This document shows, one piece after another, positions 37,541-45,725 of a DNA stretch of 64,000 nt. Each line of letters begins with the position of its first letter. The stretch's first letter is position 1. The stretch covers positions 75,338 through 139,337 of the forward strand of contig JBKAGO010000040.1 of NCBI GenBank assembly GCA_046290435.1. Direction: 5' to 3'. Source of the DNA: CAVQUE01 sp046290435. Lineage in GTDB: Bacteria > Actinomycetota > Acidimicrobiia > Acidimicrobiales > UBA8592. A program made the translations under genes and the position numbers. The notes beneath the pieces are model-generated. The model was not told the origin of the DNA, did not search any database, and was given only the letters and a program-made list of their open reading frames with translations.

Positions 37541-37735
37541 ATGACGAAACGGCTTGTCGACATCGACGATGACACGCTCGAGGCCGCCCGTTCGCGGCTC
37601 GGCACACCCACCATCAAGGCGACGGTCAACGAGGCGCTCCGACTCGCCGGCACACAGCGACAAGCCGAGCTCGCCGCGGCCCTGGACGTGTTGGCGGCGG
37701 CCGACCTCGCCGACCGCGAGGACGCCTGGCGCTGA
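37541..37735 (+). CDS. vapB: VapB-family antitoxin
   Basis: The 64-residue protein starts TKRLVDIDDDTLEAARSRLG, typical of ribbon-helix-helix VapB antitoxins, with the toxin-binding C-terminus ADLADREDAW. Its stop overlaps the vapC start (TGATG). The ATG lies 7 bases after TATACT, so the mRNA is probably leaderless. It should bind the operator upstream and neutralize VapC. Confidence 0.88.
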   Translation: MTKRLVDIDDDTLEAARSRLGTPTIKATVNEALRLAGTQRQAELAAALDVLAAADLADREDAWR

Positions 37736-38136
37736 TGTTCCTGGTCGACACGAGCGTGACGACGAGGCTGGCCAGCCCTGCGGTCCGCCACGCGATCGAA
37801 GAGCTCGACACCTTCGGACTGGCTCGGTCGACCATGACCGACCTCGAGGTGGGCTTCTCGGCACGGAGCGCCGCCGAATGGGATGCCCTCCGCAGCGCGC
37901 TCGTGACGTTTCGCAGCGTCGAGATCGAGGCGCAACACTTTCTTCGTGCCGGAGAGATGCAACGCGAGCTGGCAGATCAGGGCCTGCGGGGACGCAAGGT
38001 CCCCGACCTGCTCATCGCCGCCGCCGCCGAGGAGCACGAGCTGACGGTGCTGCACTACGACATCGACTTCGATCACATCGCATCGGTCACCGGTCAGCCG
38101 ACCCGGTGGGTCGTGCCGCGCGGGTCGATCGACTGA
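37735..38136 (+). CDS. vapC: VapC-type PIN-domain ribonuclease toxin
   Basis: The 133-residue protein has all four PIN acidic residues: D5 (FLVDTS), E38 (TDLEVGFSAR), D91 (KVPDLLIAAAA) and D109 (LHYDIDFDHIA). It should be a Mg-dependent endoribonuclease that cuts tRNA, rRNA or mRNA when not bound by VapB. It overlaps vapB by one base. The site looks intact, so the pair is probably functional. Confidence 0.92.
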   Translation: MFLVDTSVTTRLASPAVRHAIEELDTFGLARSTMTDLEVGFSARSAAEWDALRSALVTFRSVEIEAQHFLRAGEMQRELADQGLRGRKVPDLLIAAAAEEHELTVLHYDIDFDHIASVTGQPTRWVVPRGSID

Positions 38137-38504
38137 CCTGCCGGGGTCGACGGGCTCGCCGTCGGCCACCGCCCACACCCGCTGTGACCGATGACCCGGG
38201 CCGCCGCCATGGAGGACCGACCGGCAAGGCCGACACTGGACCGGTGAACACACGTATCCCGGCCAGAGGAGCGCGGGTCGGCAACCGAGGCCTACGCCTC
38301 GACGACCATTCATCACCGGTCGCGGCGTTCTCGGATCCTCCATTCCGGGGCGAGGAGTGCACGGATCCTGCGGCCTTGCGACACGGTGCGCCTACCCGCC
38401 GAATCGCAAGCCGTTACCGACCCACGCCCCTCCGGATCGTCCGTGACGCCGCCGCTGGTGCCGCGTCACGCACGAGAGCAGGGTCGTCCCTCATCTTGCG
38501 CGGC
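38137..38504. other. 368-base stretch without a supported gene
   Basis: No open frame here has a start, ribosome site or recognisable family. The DNA is less regularly GC3-biased than its neighbours. I see no clear repeat or hairpin beyond two chance CGGATCCT copies. Confidence 0.4.
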
Positions 38505-39200
38505 ATGAGCCGCCACGGCATCGTCGCCTCGGCGCTCGTCAACGCTCCCCCGGTCGCCCGCCGGACCGCCCACCAGGCGGCGGTCCTCGCCGCCGGGGCC
38601 GTCATGATCGGACTCGGTGTCGCCCTGTTCTCCCATGCCGGTCTCGGCCTGCCGCCCTACGACGTGTTGCTGTCGGTGCTGCGCGACCGGTTGGGCATCA
38701 CCCTCGGCCAGGCCGGCTGGATCCTCGCCGCGCTGCTGCTGTCCATCGCGGCGATGCTGCGCCAGTTCCCATCACTGGTCACGGCGGCCTACATCCTGCT
38801 CAACGGCCTCGCCGTCGACACCGCCATCGGGCTGTTGATCGACCCCGAGGTCCTCGTGGTGCGCATCATCTTCGTCATCGTCGGCATCACCGCGCTGGCC
38901 GGCGGCATCGCCCTCGTCGTGCACTCCGGCCTCGGCGGCGGCGCGTTCGAGTTGTTGATGCGCGCCGGCGCCGTGCGGGGTCGTGACCCGATGCGCATCC
39001 GCACCGGACTCGAGGTCGGCCTGCTGAGCCTGGGCATCGCCCTCGGTGGCGACTTCGGTCCCGCCACGGTGGTGTTCGCCCTGACGATCGGCCCGATGCT
39101 GCGCCTCGGCGCCCAGGCCCTCGCCGACCACCGGACCGGGCGAGAGCACCGTCTCGCCGGACACCTGCACCACATTTCGGAGCACGCGGTCACCCACTGA
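38505..39200 (+). CDS. YczE/YitT-like integral membrane protein
   Basis: The 231-residue protein has about five hydrophobic helices with ALFSHAGLGLPPYDVLLSVL, LNGLAVDTAIGLLIDP and ALVVHSGLGGGAFELLM, which repeat a GLG-P/F-x-D/E pattern and match the YczE family of membrane proteins. Its function is unknown. The ATG at 38505 gives a short charged N-terminus before the first helix; longer in-frame starts run into non-coding-looking DNA. Confidence 0.75.
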   Translation: MSRHGIVASALVNAPPVARRTAHQAAVLAAGAVMIGLGVALFSHAGLGLPPYDVLLSVLRDRLGITLGQAGWILAALLLSIAAMLRQFPSLVTAAYILLNGLAVDTAIGLLIDPEVLVVRIIFVIVGITALAGGIALVVHSGLGGGAFELLMRAGAVRGRDPMRIRTGLEVGLLSLGIALGGDFGPATVVFALTIGPMLRLGAQALADHRTGREHRLAGHLHHISEHAVTH

Positions 39201-39302
39201 GCCCCGGCGCGACGTCGTAGCGGCCTCATCTGGCGCCGCCGGGCGAACGCCGGATCGTCGTGGCACGATCGGGGGATCGACGACCGACCGGAGGGCCGAA
39301 CG

Positions 39303-39554
39303 ATGTGTCGCAACATCACCACGCTGCGGGGGCTCGAGCCCGCCGCCACCGACACCGAGATCGAGGCCGCAGCCCGCCAGTTCGTCCGCAAGATCAGTGG
39401 CGTGGCCAAGACCTCGGCGGCGACCGAGGACGCCGTCGAGGCCGCCGTCGCGAAGGTCGCCGCCGCGGCGCACGAACTGCTGGCCGATCTCCCGCCCCGC
39501 AAGGTCCCACCCAAGACGCTCCCGCCACTGCGGCGGATCGCCGGGGCCCGCTGA
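39303..39554 (+). CDS. DUF2277 family small protein
   Basis: The 83-residue protein starts with the family signature CRNITTLRGLEPAAT and contains ARQFVRKISGV, both diagnostic of DUF2277. A GGAGGG ribosome site lies just upstream of the ATG. The family is widespread in actinobacteria and has no known function; the conserved Cys near the N-terminus is notable. Confidence 0.88.
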   Translation: MCRNITTLRGLEPAATDTEIEAAARQFVRKISGVAKTSAATEDAVEAAVAKVAAAAHELLADLPPRKVPPKTLPPLRRIAGAR

Positions 39555-39583
39555 CGCTCGGAGAGGCCGAGGAGCTCGCCGGG

Positions 39584-40003
39584 TCAGCCGCTTGATGCGA
39601 GCAGCCAGTGGCTGACCTGGGCGACGAACGCGTCGAAGTCGGCCAGCTGGTGGAGCGCGTCGACGACCAACGCATCATCGACGTCGATGTAGCGGCGGAC
39701 CAGCACGTTGCGGAACCCCACCGCCGAGGCGATCGCCGCGGCCGCTTACGGCGTGACGACGTCGTGTTCGGCGAGCAGACGAATGGCGTCGCCGTTCGAA
39801 TCGGGAGCACGCCATCGTTCCGACGCCGCCACATGCTGCGCGACGTCGACACACCCCTCGATGGCGGTGACGAAGAGATACTTCACCGCGTCGAGCCACA
39901 GGTCGCCCCGCTCTTCTGCGTCGGCGCTCGCCGCAGCACGAAGCCGCTCGGTCCGTTCCGTGATGTCGCGCAGCAGACGCGACACGCGTCCTTCATCGAC
40001 CAC
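39584..40003 (-). pseudogene. HepT-like (DUF86) toxin gene, interrupted by an in-frame stop
   Basis: Read from GTG at 40003 the frame encodes RVSRLLRDITERTERLR and LDAVKYLFVTAIEGCVDVAQH, typical of DUF86/HepT. A TAA at 39746-39748 stops it, yet the same frame continues with VGFRNVLVRRYIDVDDALV and ends at 39584, which is the HepT C-terminus. The catalytic RNxxxH motif would read RNVLVR, so the His is also lost. The gene is therefore a decayed toxin. It overlaps the MntA remnant as an intact mntA-hepT pair would. Confidence 0.8.
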
Positions 40004-40208
40004 GAGCTGCGGCCTCCAGGAACTCGCGGTGGGCGCGCTCGAAGCGGGGGCGCTCGTCGAGCCAGATCTTGCGGGTGTTCGCCACCCACCGGACGCGGGC
40101 GGGTGGGTCGTCGTCGAACAGGATCTGACCGTCGAGGGCGATCCGCCCGGCGAGTTCGAGTGGCAGGCGGCCGAGGACCACGAGGTCGACGCCGTCGGGA
40201 AGAGCGAC
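39993..40208 (-). pseudogene. MntA-like nucleotidyltransferase antitoxin, C-terminal remnant
   Basis: About 71 residues remain: LPDGVDLVVLGRLPLELAGR, ILFDDDPPARVRWVANTRKI and ERAHREFLEAAARG. This is the C-terminal half of MntA-type antitoxins that AMPylate HepT. The N-terminal GSFARG-type catalytic loop is missing and the sequence upstream belongs to a methyltransferase remnant. It ends inside the hepT remnant. Confidence 0.72.
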
Positions 40209-40227
40209 CGTCCACGGCGCCGGCGAC

Positions 40228-40485
40228 GACCCAGACGGGCGCGAGATGGCCCGGCGGTGTCGTGATGATCGAGTACCAGCACACGAGCCCTCGTACGGAT
40301 CCGTCGGCAACCGGCAGGGCGGTCAGACGACCTTCGTCGAAGCGCAGATGCGGGTGCGCCGAGCGCGCGGCCTCGATCATCGCCGCCGAGATGTCGACGC
40401 CGCGCGCGTCGAGGCCGCGTTCTGCAAGGTAGGCGGCGACCCGGCCAGGACCACAACCGGCATCGAGCACTGCGCGCGACCCGCT
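40228..40485 (-). pseudogene. Class I SAM methyltransferase, N-terminal remnant
   Basis: The frame encodes VLDAGCGPGRVAAYLAERG and GVDISAAMIEAARSAHP, motifs I and II of a class I methyltransferase, plus LPVADGSVRGLVCWYSI, but breaks off at about the core's middle and runs into the MntA remnant. The reading frame carries on but no longer encodes methyltransferase sequence. This looks like a deletion junction near 40210-40228. Confidence 0.68.
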
Positions 40486-40543
40486 CTCACACGGGCGGAC
40501 CCGTGATTTCCGTCGCCCGGACGAGAATGTCACACCCCCGAAC

Positions 40544-40549
40544 TAGTGT
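40544..40549 (+). promoter_or_regulatory. -10 element (TAGTGT) of the HNH gene
   Basis: TAGTGT is followed by 7 bases and ATG at 40557, which supports that start over the ATG at 40527. Confidence 0.45.
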
Positions 40550-40556
40550 TCGATGC

Positions 40557-41867
40557 ATGGGATTGTTGACGCAGCCGGACCGGCCGGCCGACGCTTCCGA
40601 CGCAGTCGGGCCCCTCGTCGGTCTCGACGCTGCCATCGACGCGCTCTTCGACTCCCGACTCGCACCGGTCACCTCACCGGAAGCGACCGCGGCGATGGTC
40701 GAGCTCGACCGCCTGGCCCGGCGGGTGCACGCAGCGCAGTTGGAGTTGATGGCCAACATCGACGCCCGCAACCTGCACCGTGGCGACGGGTTCGCGTCCG
40801 TCAAGACCCTGGCGCGTCATTCGGGGCGGCACTCGGGTGGTGAGGCGTTGGATCGTGACCGGGCCCGCCGCATGCTCAGCGCTCTTGACCTGATCGCTGC
40901 CGCGTTCCGGGTCGGCGGCATCGGGATCGACCAGGTCCATTTGTTGGGTCGGGTGCATGCGAACCCGCGTGTGGCCGGCGCGATGGTGTTGCGCCAGGAA
41001 TGGTTCCTCGACCAGGCCCGACTGTTGGACTACCGGACGTTCGAGATCCGGGTCCGCGAATGGGAACGCCTGATCGACGAAGACGGGCCCGAACCCGCCA
41101 ACGAACGCACCCACCGCCACCGCGACGCCCGCATCGTGCAGAACCCCATCGACCTCTCCTGGGACCTCGATGGGGGCTTCGCCGCGATGCAAGGCGCGCA
41201 GATCGACGAGATCTGGCGCCACTACATCGCCGCCGAATACCTCGCCGACTGGGAAGCCGCACGATTGGTGCACGGCGACGACACCTGCGAAGCCCACCTC
41301 GCCCGCACCCCCGCCCAGCGCCGAGCCGACGCGTTGGTGCGGGTGTTCGAAGACGGCGCCAACTCCGCCACCCCCACCGTGCCCGCGAGTTTCACCCACA
41401 GCGTCATCTGGTCCGCTGAGACCTTCGAGACCATGGTCCGGCGCCTCGCCGGCGACACCACCGCCGAACTCGGTCCCGACACCTACCGGTGCGAAACCAT
41501 CGACGGCGTCCCCCTCGACCCTTCTGAAGCCATCGCCTGCGCCATGGTGCACGCCATACGGCGCATGATCGTCGACGCCAAAGGCACCGTCATCGACCTG
41601 GGCGAACGCCGCTTCTTCACCGGCGCCGCCAGAGACGCCGCCAGAGCGGCATCGCACCAATGCATCTTCATCGGCTGCTGCGTCCCCGCCTCAGCCTGCG
41701 AAATCGACCACCTCACCGAACACTCCAGAGGCGGAAGAACCAACCCCGGCAACGGGGGGCCCGACTGCGGCATGCACAACCGATTCCGCCAACGAGGCTT
41801 CACCGTCTACCGAGACGGCCAAGGCCACTGGCACACCCTGCGCCCCGACGGCACCGAAATCCCATGA
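40557..41867 (+). CDS. DUF222 / HNH endonuclease ('13E12 repeat' family)
   Basis: The 436-residue protein has the long helical DUF222 domain (RLARRVHAAQLELMANIDAR, RARRMLSALDLIAAAF) and a C-terminal HNH nuclease with two CxxC-like pairs: CIFIGCCVPASACEIDHL, HSRGGRTNPGNGGPDCGMHN. The family occurs in many copies in actinobacterial genomes and is often treated as selfish or mobile. Here the catalytic DH and N/H residues look intact. It lies beside toxin-antitoxin remnants, which fits an accessory island. Confidence 0.88.
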   Translation: MGLLTQPDRPADASDAVGPLVGLDAAIDALFDSRLAPVTSPEATAAMVELDRLARRVHAAQLELMANIDARNLHRGDGFASVKTLARHSGRHSGGEALDRDRARRMLSALDLIAAAFRVGGIGIDQVHLLGRVHANPRVAGAMVLRQEWFLDQARLLDYRTFEIRVREWERLIDEDGPEPANERTHRHRDARIVQNPIDLSWDLDGGFAAMQGAQIDEIWRHYIAAEYLADWEAARLVHGDDTCEAHLARTPAQRRADALVRVFEDGANSATPTVPASFTHSVIWSAETFETMVRRLAGDTTAELGPDTYRCETIDGVPLDPSEAIACAMVHAIRRMIVDAKGTVIDLGERRFFTGAARDAARAASHQCIFIGCCVPASACEIDHLTEHSRGGRTNPGNGGPDCGMHNRFRQRGFTVYRDGQGHWHTLRPDGTEIP

Positions 41868-41945
41868 CCCTGCCCGCCACCGCATGTCCCCACACCGAAC
41901 CGACGCGCCCGACGGAGCCAGGATGTGCAGATATCGCCGCACAGC

Positions 41946-41951
41946 TATACT
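41946..41951 (+). promoter_or_regulatory. -10 element (TATACT) of the XRE/nucleotidyltransferase pair
   Basis: TATACT is followed by 7 bases and the GTG at 41959. This spacing favours the GTG over the longer in-frame start at 41923. Confidence 0.55.
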
Positions 41952-41958
41952 CGGGTTC

Positions 41959-42294
41959 GTGTCCGTTGCGCCCGCATACCCGGTCTGGTCGCTGCTGATC
42001 GAGGCTCGACGTCGAGCGGGCATCACCCAGGCCGAGTTGGCGGCACGGGCCGGGACCACGCAGTCCGCGATCTCGGCGTATGAGCACGCTCGCAAGCTCC
42101 CCTCGATCCCCGTGCTCACTCGGCTCGTCGAAGCCTGCGGATTCGAGCTGTCTCTCGATCTCGTGGACACGGCCGACGACACAGCGCCCGGCCACGCCAT
42201 CGCAGAGCAGTCGGTCGAGGCACGGATGCAGAGTGTCGCGAACGCGACGGCGTTCGTCGCCGAGCTGCGCAGAGGCCTCAAGACCGGTGGGTGA
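41959..42294 (+). CDS. XRE-family HTH protein (probable antitoxin)
   Basis: The 111-residue protein has an XRE helix-turn-helix at about residues 10-67: LLIEARRRAGITQAELAARA and TTQSAISAYEHARKLPS. Its C-terminal part is short and without known domain. The next gene, a nucleotidyltransferase, starts within its last codons, an arrangement common for XRE plus AbiEii-like toxin pairs. The gene probably controls its own promoter. Confidence 0.82.
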   Translation: MSVAPAYPVWSLLIEARRRAGITQAELAARAGTTQSAISAYEHARKLPSIPVLTRLVEACGFELSLDLVDTADDTAPGHAIAEQSVEARMQSVANATAFVAELRRGLKTGG

Positions 42295-42817
42295 TCCCGG
42301 CGCCCCTCCTCTCGACCCGGAGCACCTGCTCCGAGTGCTCGCCTCGCACGGAGTCGACTACGTCATCGTCGGCGGTTTCGCAGCGGCGGCCCACGGCGCA
42401 GACCGACTGACCTTCGGTGTCGACATCGTGCCCGAGGCCAGCCGAGACAACATGACGAGACTTTCCGCTGCGTTGGTCGAGCTGGGCGCAGTCCTGCGCA
42501 TACCAGGAGGCGACACCGTCGAGTTCCCGATCGACGCGAGCTCGCTCGCGACGATGGAGTTGTCGACGTGGCGGACGAAGGCCGGGGACCTCGATGTCAT
42601 CCGGGGGATCCCCCGGACCTCGATGACCGACCTGGCCACCTACCGCGACCTGCACGACCGGGCATCAGTCGTGTCTGCATTCGGTCTTCACGTCGAGCTT
42701 GCAGCGCTCGACGACATCATCGTGTCCAAGACGACGACGAACCGGGAGACCGACCGTCAGGCACTTCCCGAACTCCGGCGACTCGCCCGGCGCTCGTCCG
42801 AAAGCGACGGCCGGTAG
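42287..42817 (+). CDS. AbiEii/DUF6036-like nucleotidyltransferase (probable toxin)
   Basis: The 176-residue protein has the nucleotidyltransferase core YVIVGGFAAAAHGADRLTFG followed by VDIVPEAS. In active relatives the segment after Thr reads D-x-D; here it is G44-V45-D46, so the first catalytic Asp seems replaced by Gly. The GG loop (29-30) is intact. It overlaps the XRE gene by 8 bases. It may be an inactivated toxin or a divergent enzyme. Confidence 0.7.
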   Translation: MGDPGAPPLDPEHLLRVLASHGVDYVIVGGFAAAAHGADRLTFGVDIVPEASRDNMTRLSAALVELGAVLRIPGGDTVEFPIDASSLATMELSTWRTKAGDLDVIRGIPRTSMTDLATYRDLHDRASVVSAFGLHVELAALDDIIVSKTTTNRETDRQALPELRRLARRSSESDGR

Positions 42818-42871
42818 CCCCGGAGCCGGCGGAGAACCCTCGAGCCGCAACGGTGACGGTGGCGACGCAGG

Positions 42872-45706
42872 TCAGTCTGCGAGGTACCGGCCGGCCACGG
42901 GCTTGAGGGGGCGGGCGAACCACAGGGGACGGCGCAGGCCGTCGGGGCCCGGGGCGGGGCGGGTCTTGGCCAGCCAGTCGAGGTAGGCCTCGCGCGACTT
43001 GGCGGTGTCGACCACCACGTCGCCGTACTCGTCGCCGGCCTCGGCCGGCGTCACGTGCACCCGCTGGTGCCAGCACTGCATCCCCGAGATCGGGTCGGGC
43101 TGCACCGCGAACGTCAGGTTCTGGTGCACGCCGGCGTCGTTCCACCACACCCGGCCGGTGTCGGGATCGTCGCTCTCCCAGCTCTCCATGGCCTTGGTGC
43201 GGCGCAGCTTCCAGGTGCTGCCGCCGTCCGCGCTCGGTGTCGACGAGATGTCGGCCACGCCGCCGCTCCACGAGCGGGCCTTGTCGTCGTCGAGACGCCA
43301 GCGGCCCATGTGGTGGCTCGCGGCCACGACGCCGGGACGGATGCCCTCGGTCCGCCAGGCCACGATCACGAAGTGCCCGATGCGGGTGGTGATGCGCACC
43401 AGGCCGGACTCCTCGATGCCGAGCTTCTCGGCGTCGCTCGGGTGGATCCACAGCGGGTGGCGGTGGCTGATCTCGTTGAGCCACTTGCTGTTGGCGCTGC
43501 GGGTGTGGATGAGGGTCGGGATCCGGAACGTCGGGAGCAGGATGCGCTCGGTGCCGGCCATGTCGAGGTCTTCCCAGTGCACGTGCGACGGGATCCATTT
43601 AGGCGTCGCGTACTCGGGCCAGCCCCAGTCGGCCAGGGTGTCGGAGTACAGCTCGAGCTTCTTCGACGGCGTGGGAAAGCCCTCCTTGGCCTCGCCGTCG
43701 ACCTCGACGGCGGGCGAGCCCTCGCCCAGGTCGGCCAGATGCACATCGGCCAACGTCGTCGGATCGCCGTCCCAGGTGGCCGCGGTGCCGGGCTTGCGGT
43801 AAACGCCGTCGTCGCCCTTGATGCACCCGTCGAGGCCGGCCGCGTCGACCAGGCGCTCGTACGGGGTGATCATGTCGCCGGGCACCGCGAAGGCGCTGCG
43901 CTCGCGCATGAACTCGAGCGGAGTCTGGCCCGCCTCGGCAGCGGCCTCGGCCAGGCCCGGCACCGACTCCGCGAAGATCGTGCCGTAGTACTCATCGACC
44001 GAGATCGGCCGGCCCGGCTCGTCGTCGGACTCGAACCACTTGCGGATGCCCATCGAACCGTCGGGATCGATGTGCCACGACAGGTCGATCCAGAACTCGT
44101 TCTCCTCCCACACCTCGCCGGTGTTGAACTCGTGGCTGCGGCGCTCGGGGCCTACCTCTTCGCCCTTGATCTGTGCGTAGCGGCGCATCACCGGCTGACG
44201 GAACCCGATCCAGCGACCGGCATGGGTCTCGAAGCTGGCCAGGTCGTGGCGTTCGGTCCCGACGCCCATCGGCAGCACGTAGTCGGCGAACCAGGCGGTC
44301 TCGGACCACGTCGGAGTGAGGGCCACGTGGCACTTCACCTTGTCGGGATCCTTCAGCGCCTCGAGCCAGCTGAAGCCGTCGGGGTTGGTCCAGATCGGGT
44401 TGTAGACCCGACTGAAGTAGACGTCGAGGTGGCCGCGGCCCTCGTTGAGGAAGTGCGGCAGCAGGATCGACATCTCGTGGTAGGCGAGCGGGTACTCCTT
44501 CGGCCAGCTGAGCTCGTTCCACTGGTCGAGCGGCGGCGCACCCTTGGTCTGGGCGGGCTTGAACTTGTTCCACCCGTTGCCCGACGTGCCGCCCACCGTG
44601 GCGACCGAACCGGTCAACACGTTGAGGAAGAACAGGCACCGCGCCGTCTGCCAGCCACCGAGGTTCCCGGCACCGGCGGCGCGCCAGTTGTGCGACGCGA
44701 ACTTCGTGGGGTGGCGCCCGATGATCTCGGCGATGCGGATCAGCTCGTCGGCCGACACCCCGCAGATGTGCTCGGCACGCTCGGGGGTGTATTCGGCGTA
44801 CTCGTCGAGCAGCGCCTGCTCCATCGACTCGAAGGTCTGGGGCAGGTCGGGGCGCTGCTTGGCCAGGTAGGTCTCCCAGTTGGTCCAGCGGCGGACGAAG
44901 TCGCGCTCCCAGGTGCCGTTGAGCAGCAACAGCCGGGCGAGGGTCAACAAAAGGAACGGCTCGGTGCCCGGCCACGCCGGCAGCCAGTGATCGGCCTTCG
45001 AGCCGGTGTTCGACAGGCGCGGATCGACGCAGATGATGGTGGCGCCGTTGGCCTTGCCCTCCATGATCCGCTGCGCGTGCGGGTTGAAGTAGTGCCCCGA
45101 CTCGAGGTGCGACGAGATCAGGAAGATGACCTTCGCGTTCGCGAAGTCCGACGACGGGCGGTCGTGGCCCATCCAGCTCTGGTAGCCGATGCGGGCGTTC
45201 GAGGAGCAGATGTTGGTGTGGCTGTTGTGGCCGTCGACGCCCCAGCTCTTGAGCACCCGGTCTGCGTAGCCGTCCTCGCCCGGGCGGCCGACGTGGTACA
45301 TCACGCCGTCGTGGTGACCTGCTTCGATGGCGCCGCGGATACGGCCGCCGATGTCGTCGAGCGCCTCGTCCCAGCTGACACGTTCCCACTGGCCGCTGCC
45401 GCGCTCGCCGACGCGGCGCATCGGGTAGAGGATGCGCTCGGTGTCGGTGACCTGGTTGAGCGTGGCCGGACCCTTGGCGCAGTTGCGGCCCCGGCTGGCC
45501 GGATGGTGCGGGTTGCCCTCGATCTTGGCGATCTCGTCGGTGTTCTTGTCGATGTAGGCCACCAGCCCGCACGCCGCCTCGCAGTTGAAGCAGGTGGTGG
45601 GCACGAGGGTGTAGTTCTTCTCGACCTTCTTCGGCCAGGCCTTGGCGTCGAGCTCGGTCCAGTCGTGCCAGCGGTCGTGGGGCGGGTAGTTGGTGAGTTC
45701 GGTCAT
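42872..45706 (-). CDS. Molybdopterin oxidoreductase catalytic subunit (DMSO-reductase superfamily)
   Basis: The 944-residue protein has an N-terminal 4Fe-4S site C39-x2-C42-x3-C46 and C76 (TTCFNCEAACG, GRNCAKGP), the Mo-bisPGD domains, and C166 in TNICSSNAR as the likely Mo ligand. The C-terminal dinucleotide-binding domain contains LPTFRIPTLIHTRSANSKWL. There is no twin-arginine signal, so it should stay in the cytoplasm. Its partner is the fused NrfC-NrfD protein 19 bases upstream. SoeA-type sulfite dehydrogenase, formate dehydrogenase-like or another reductase are all possible; substrate not determinable from sequence. Confidence 0.88.
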   Translation of the reverse strand: MTELTNYPPHDRWHDWTELDAKAWPKKVEKNYTLVPTTCFNCEAACGLVAYIDKNTDEIAKIEGNPHHPASRGRNCAKGPATLNQVTDTERILYPMRRVGERGSGQWERVSWDEALDDIGGRIRGAIEAGHHDGVMYHVGRPGEDGYADRVLKSWGVDGHNSHTNICSSNARIGYQSWMGHDRPSSDFANAKVIFLISSHLESGHYFNPHAQRIMEGKANGATIICVDPRLSNTGSKADHWLPAWPGTEPFLLLTLARLLLLNGTWERDFVRRWTNWETYLAKQRPDLPQTFESMEQALLDEYAEYTPERAEHICGVSADELIRIAEIIGRHPTKFASHNWRAAGAGNLGGWQTARCLFFLNVLTGSVATVGGTSGNGWNKFKPAQTKGAPPLDQWNELSWPKEYPLAYHEMSILLPHFLNEGRGHLDVYFSRVYNPIWTNPDGFSWLEALKDPDKVKCHVALTPTWSETAWFADYVLPMGVGTERHDLASFETHAGRWIGFRQPVMRRYAQIKGEEVGPERRSHEFNTGEVWEENEFWIDLSWHIDPDGSMGIRKWFESDDEPGRPISVDEYYGTIFAESVPGLAEAAAEAGQTPLEFMRERSAFAVPGDMITPYERLVDAAGLDGCIKGDDGVYRKPGTAATWDGDPTTLADVHLADLGEGSPAVEVDGEAKEGFPTPSKKLELYSDTLADWGWPEYATPKWIPSHVHWEDLDMAGTERILLPTFRIPTLIHTRSANSKWLNEISHRHPLWIHPSDAEKLGIEESGLVRITTRIGHFVIVAWRTEGIRPGVVAASHHMGRWRLDDDKARSWSGGVADISSTPSADGGSTWKLRRTKAMESWESDDPDTGRVWWNDAGVHQNLTFAVQPDPISGMQCWHQRVHVTPAEAGDEYGDVVVDTAKSREAYLDWLAKTRPAPGPDGLRRPLWFARPLKPVAGRYLAD

Positions 45707-45725
45707 CGTGATCTCCCGACGCGGG

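Noticed and set aside
39883..40533. An intact 216-residue methyltransferase gene
   Set aside because: Methyltransferase motifs stop after about 100 residues and the remaining translation is Arg/Pro-rich nonsense overlapping MntA and HepT remnants in other frames, so it is a truncated fragment.
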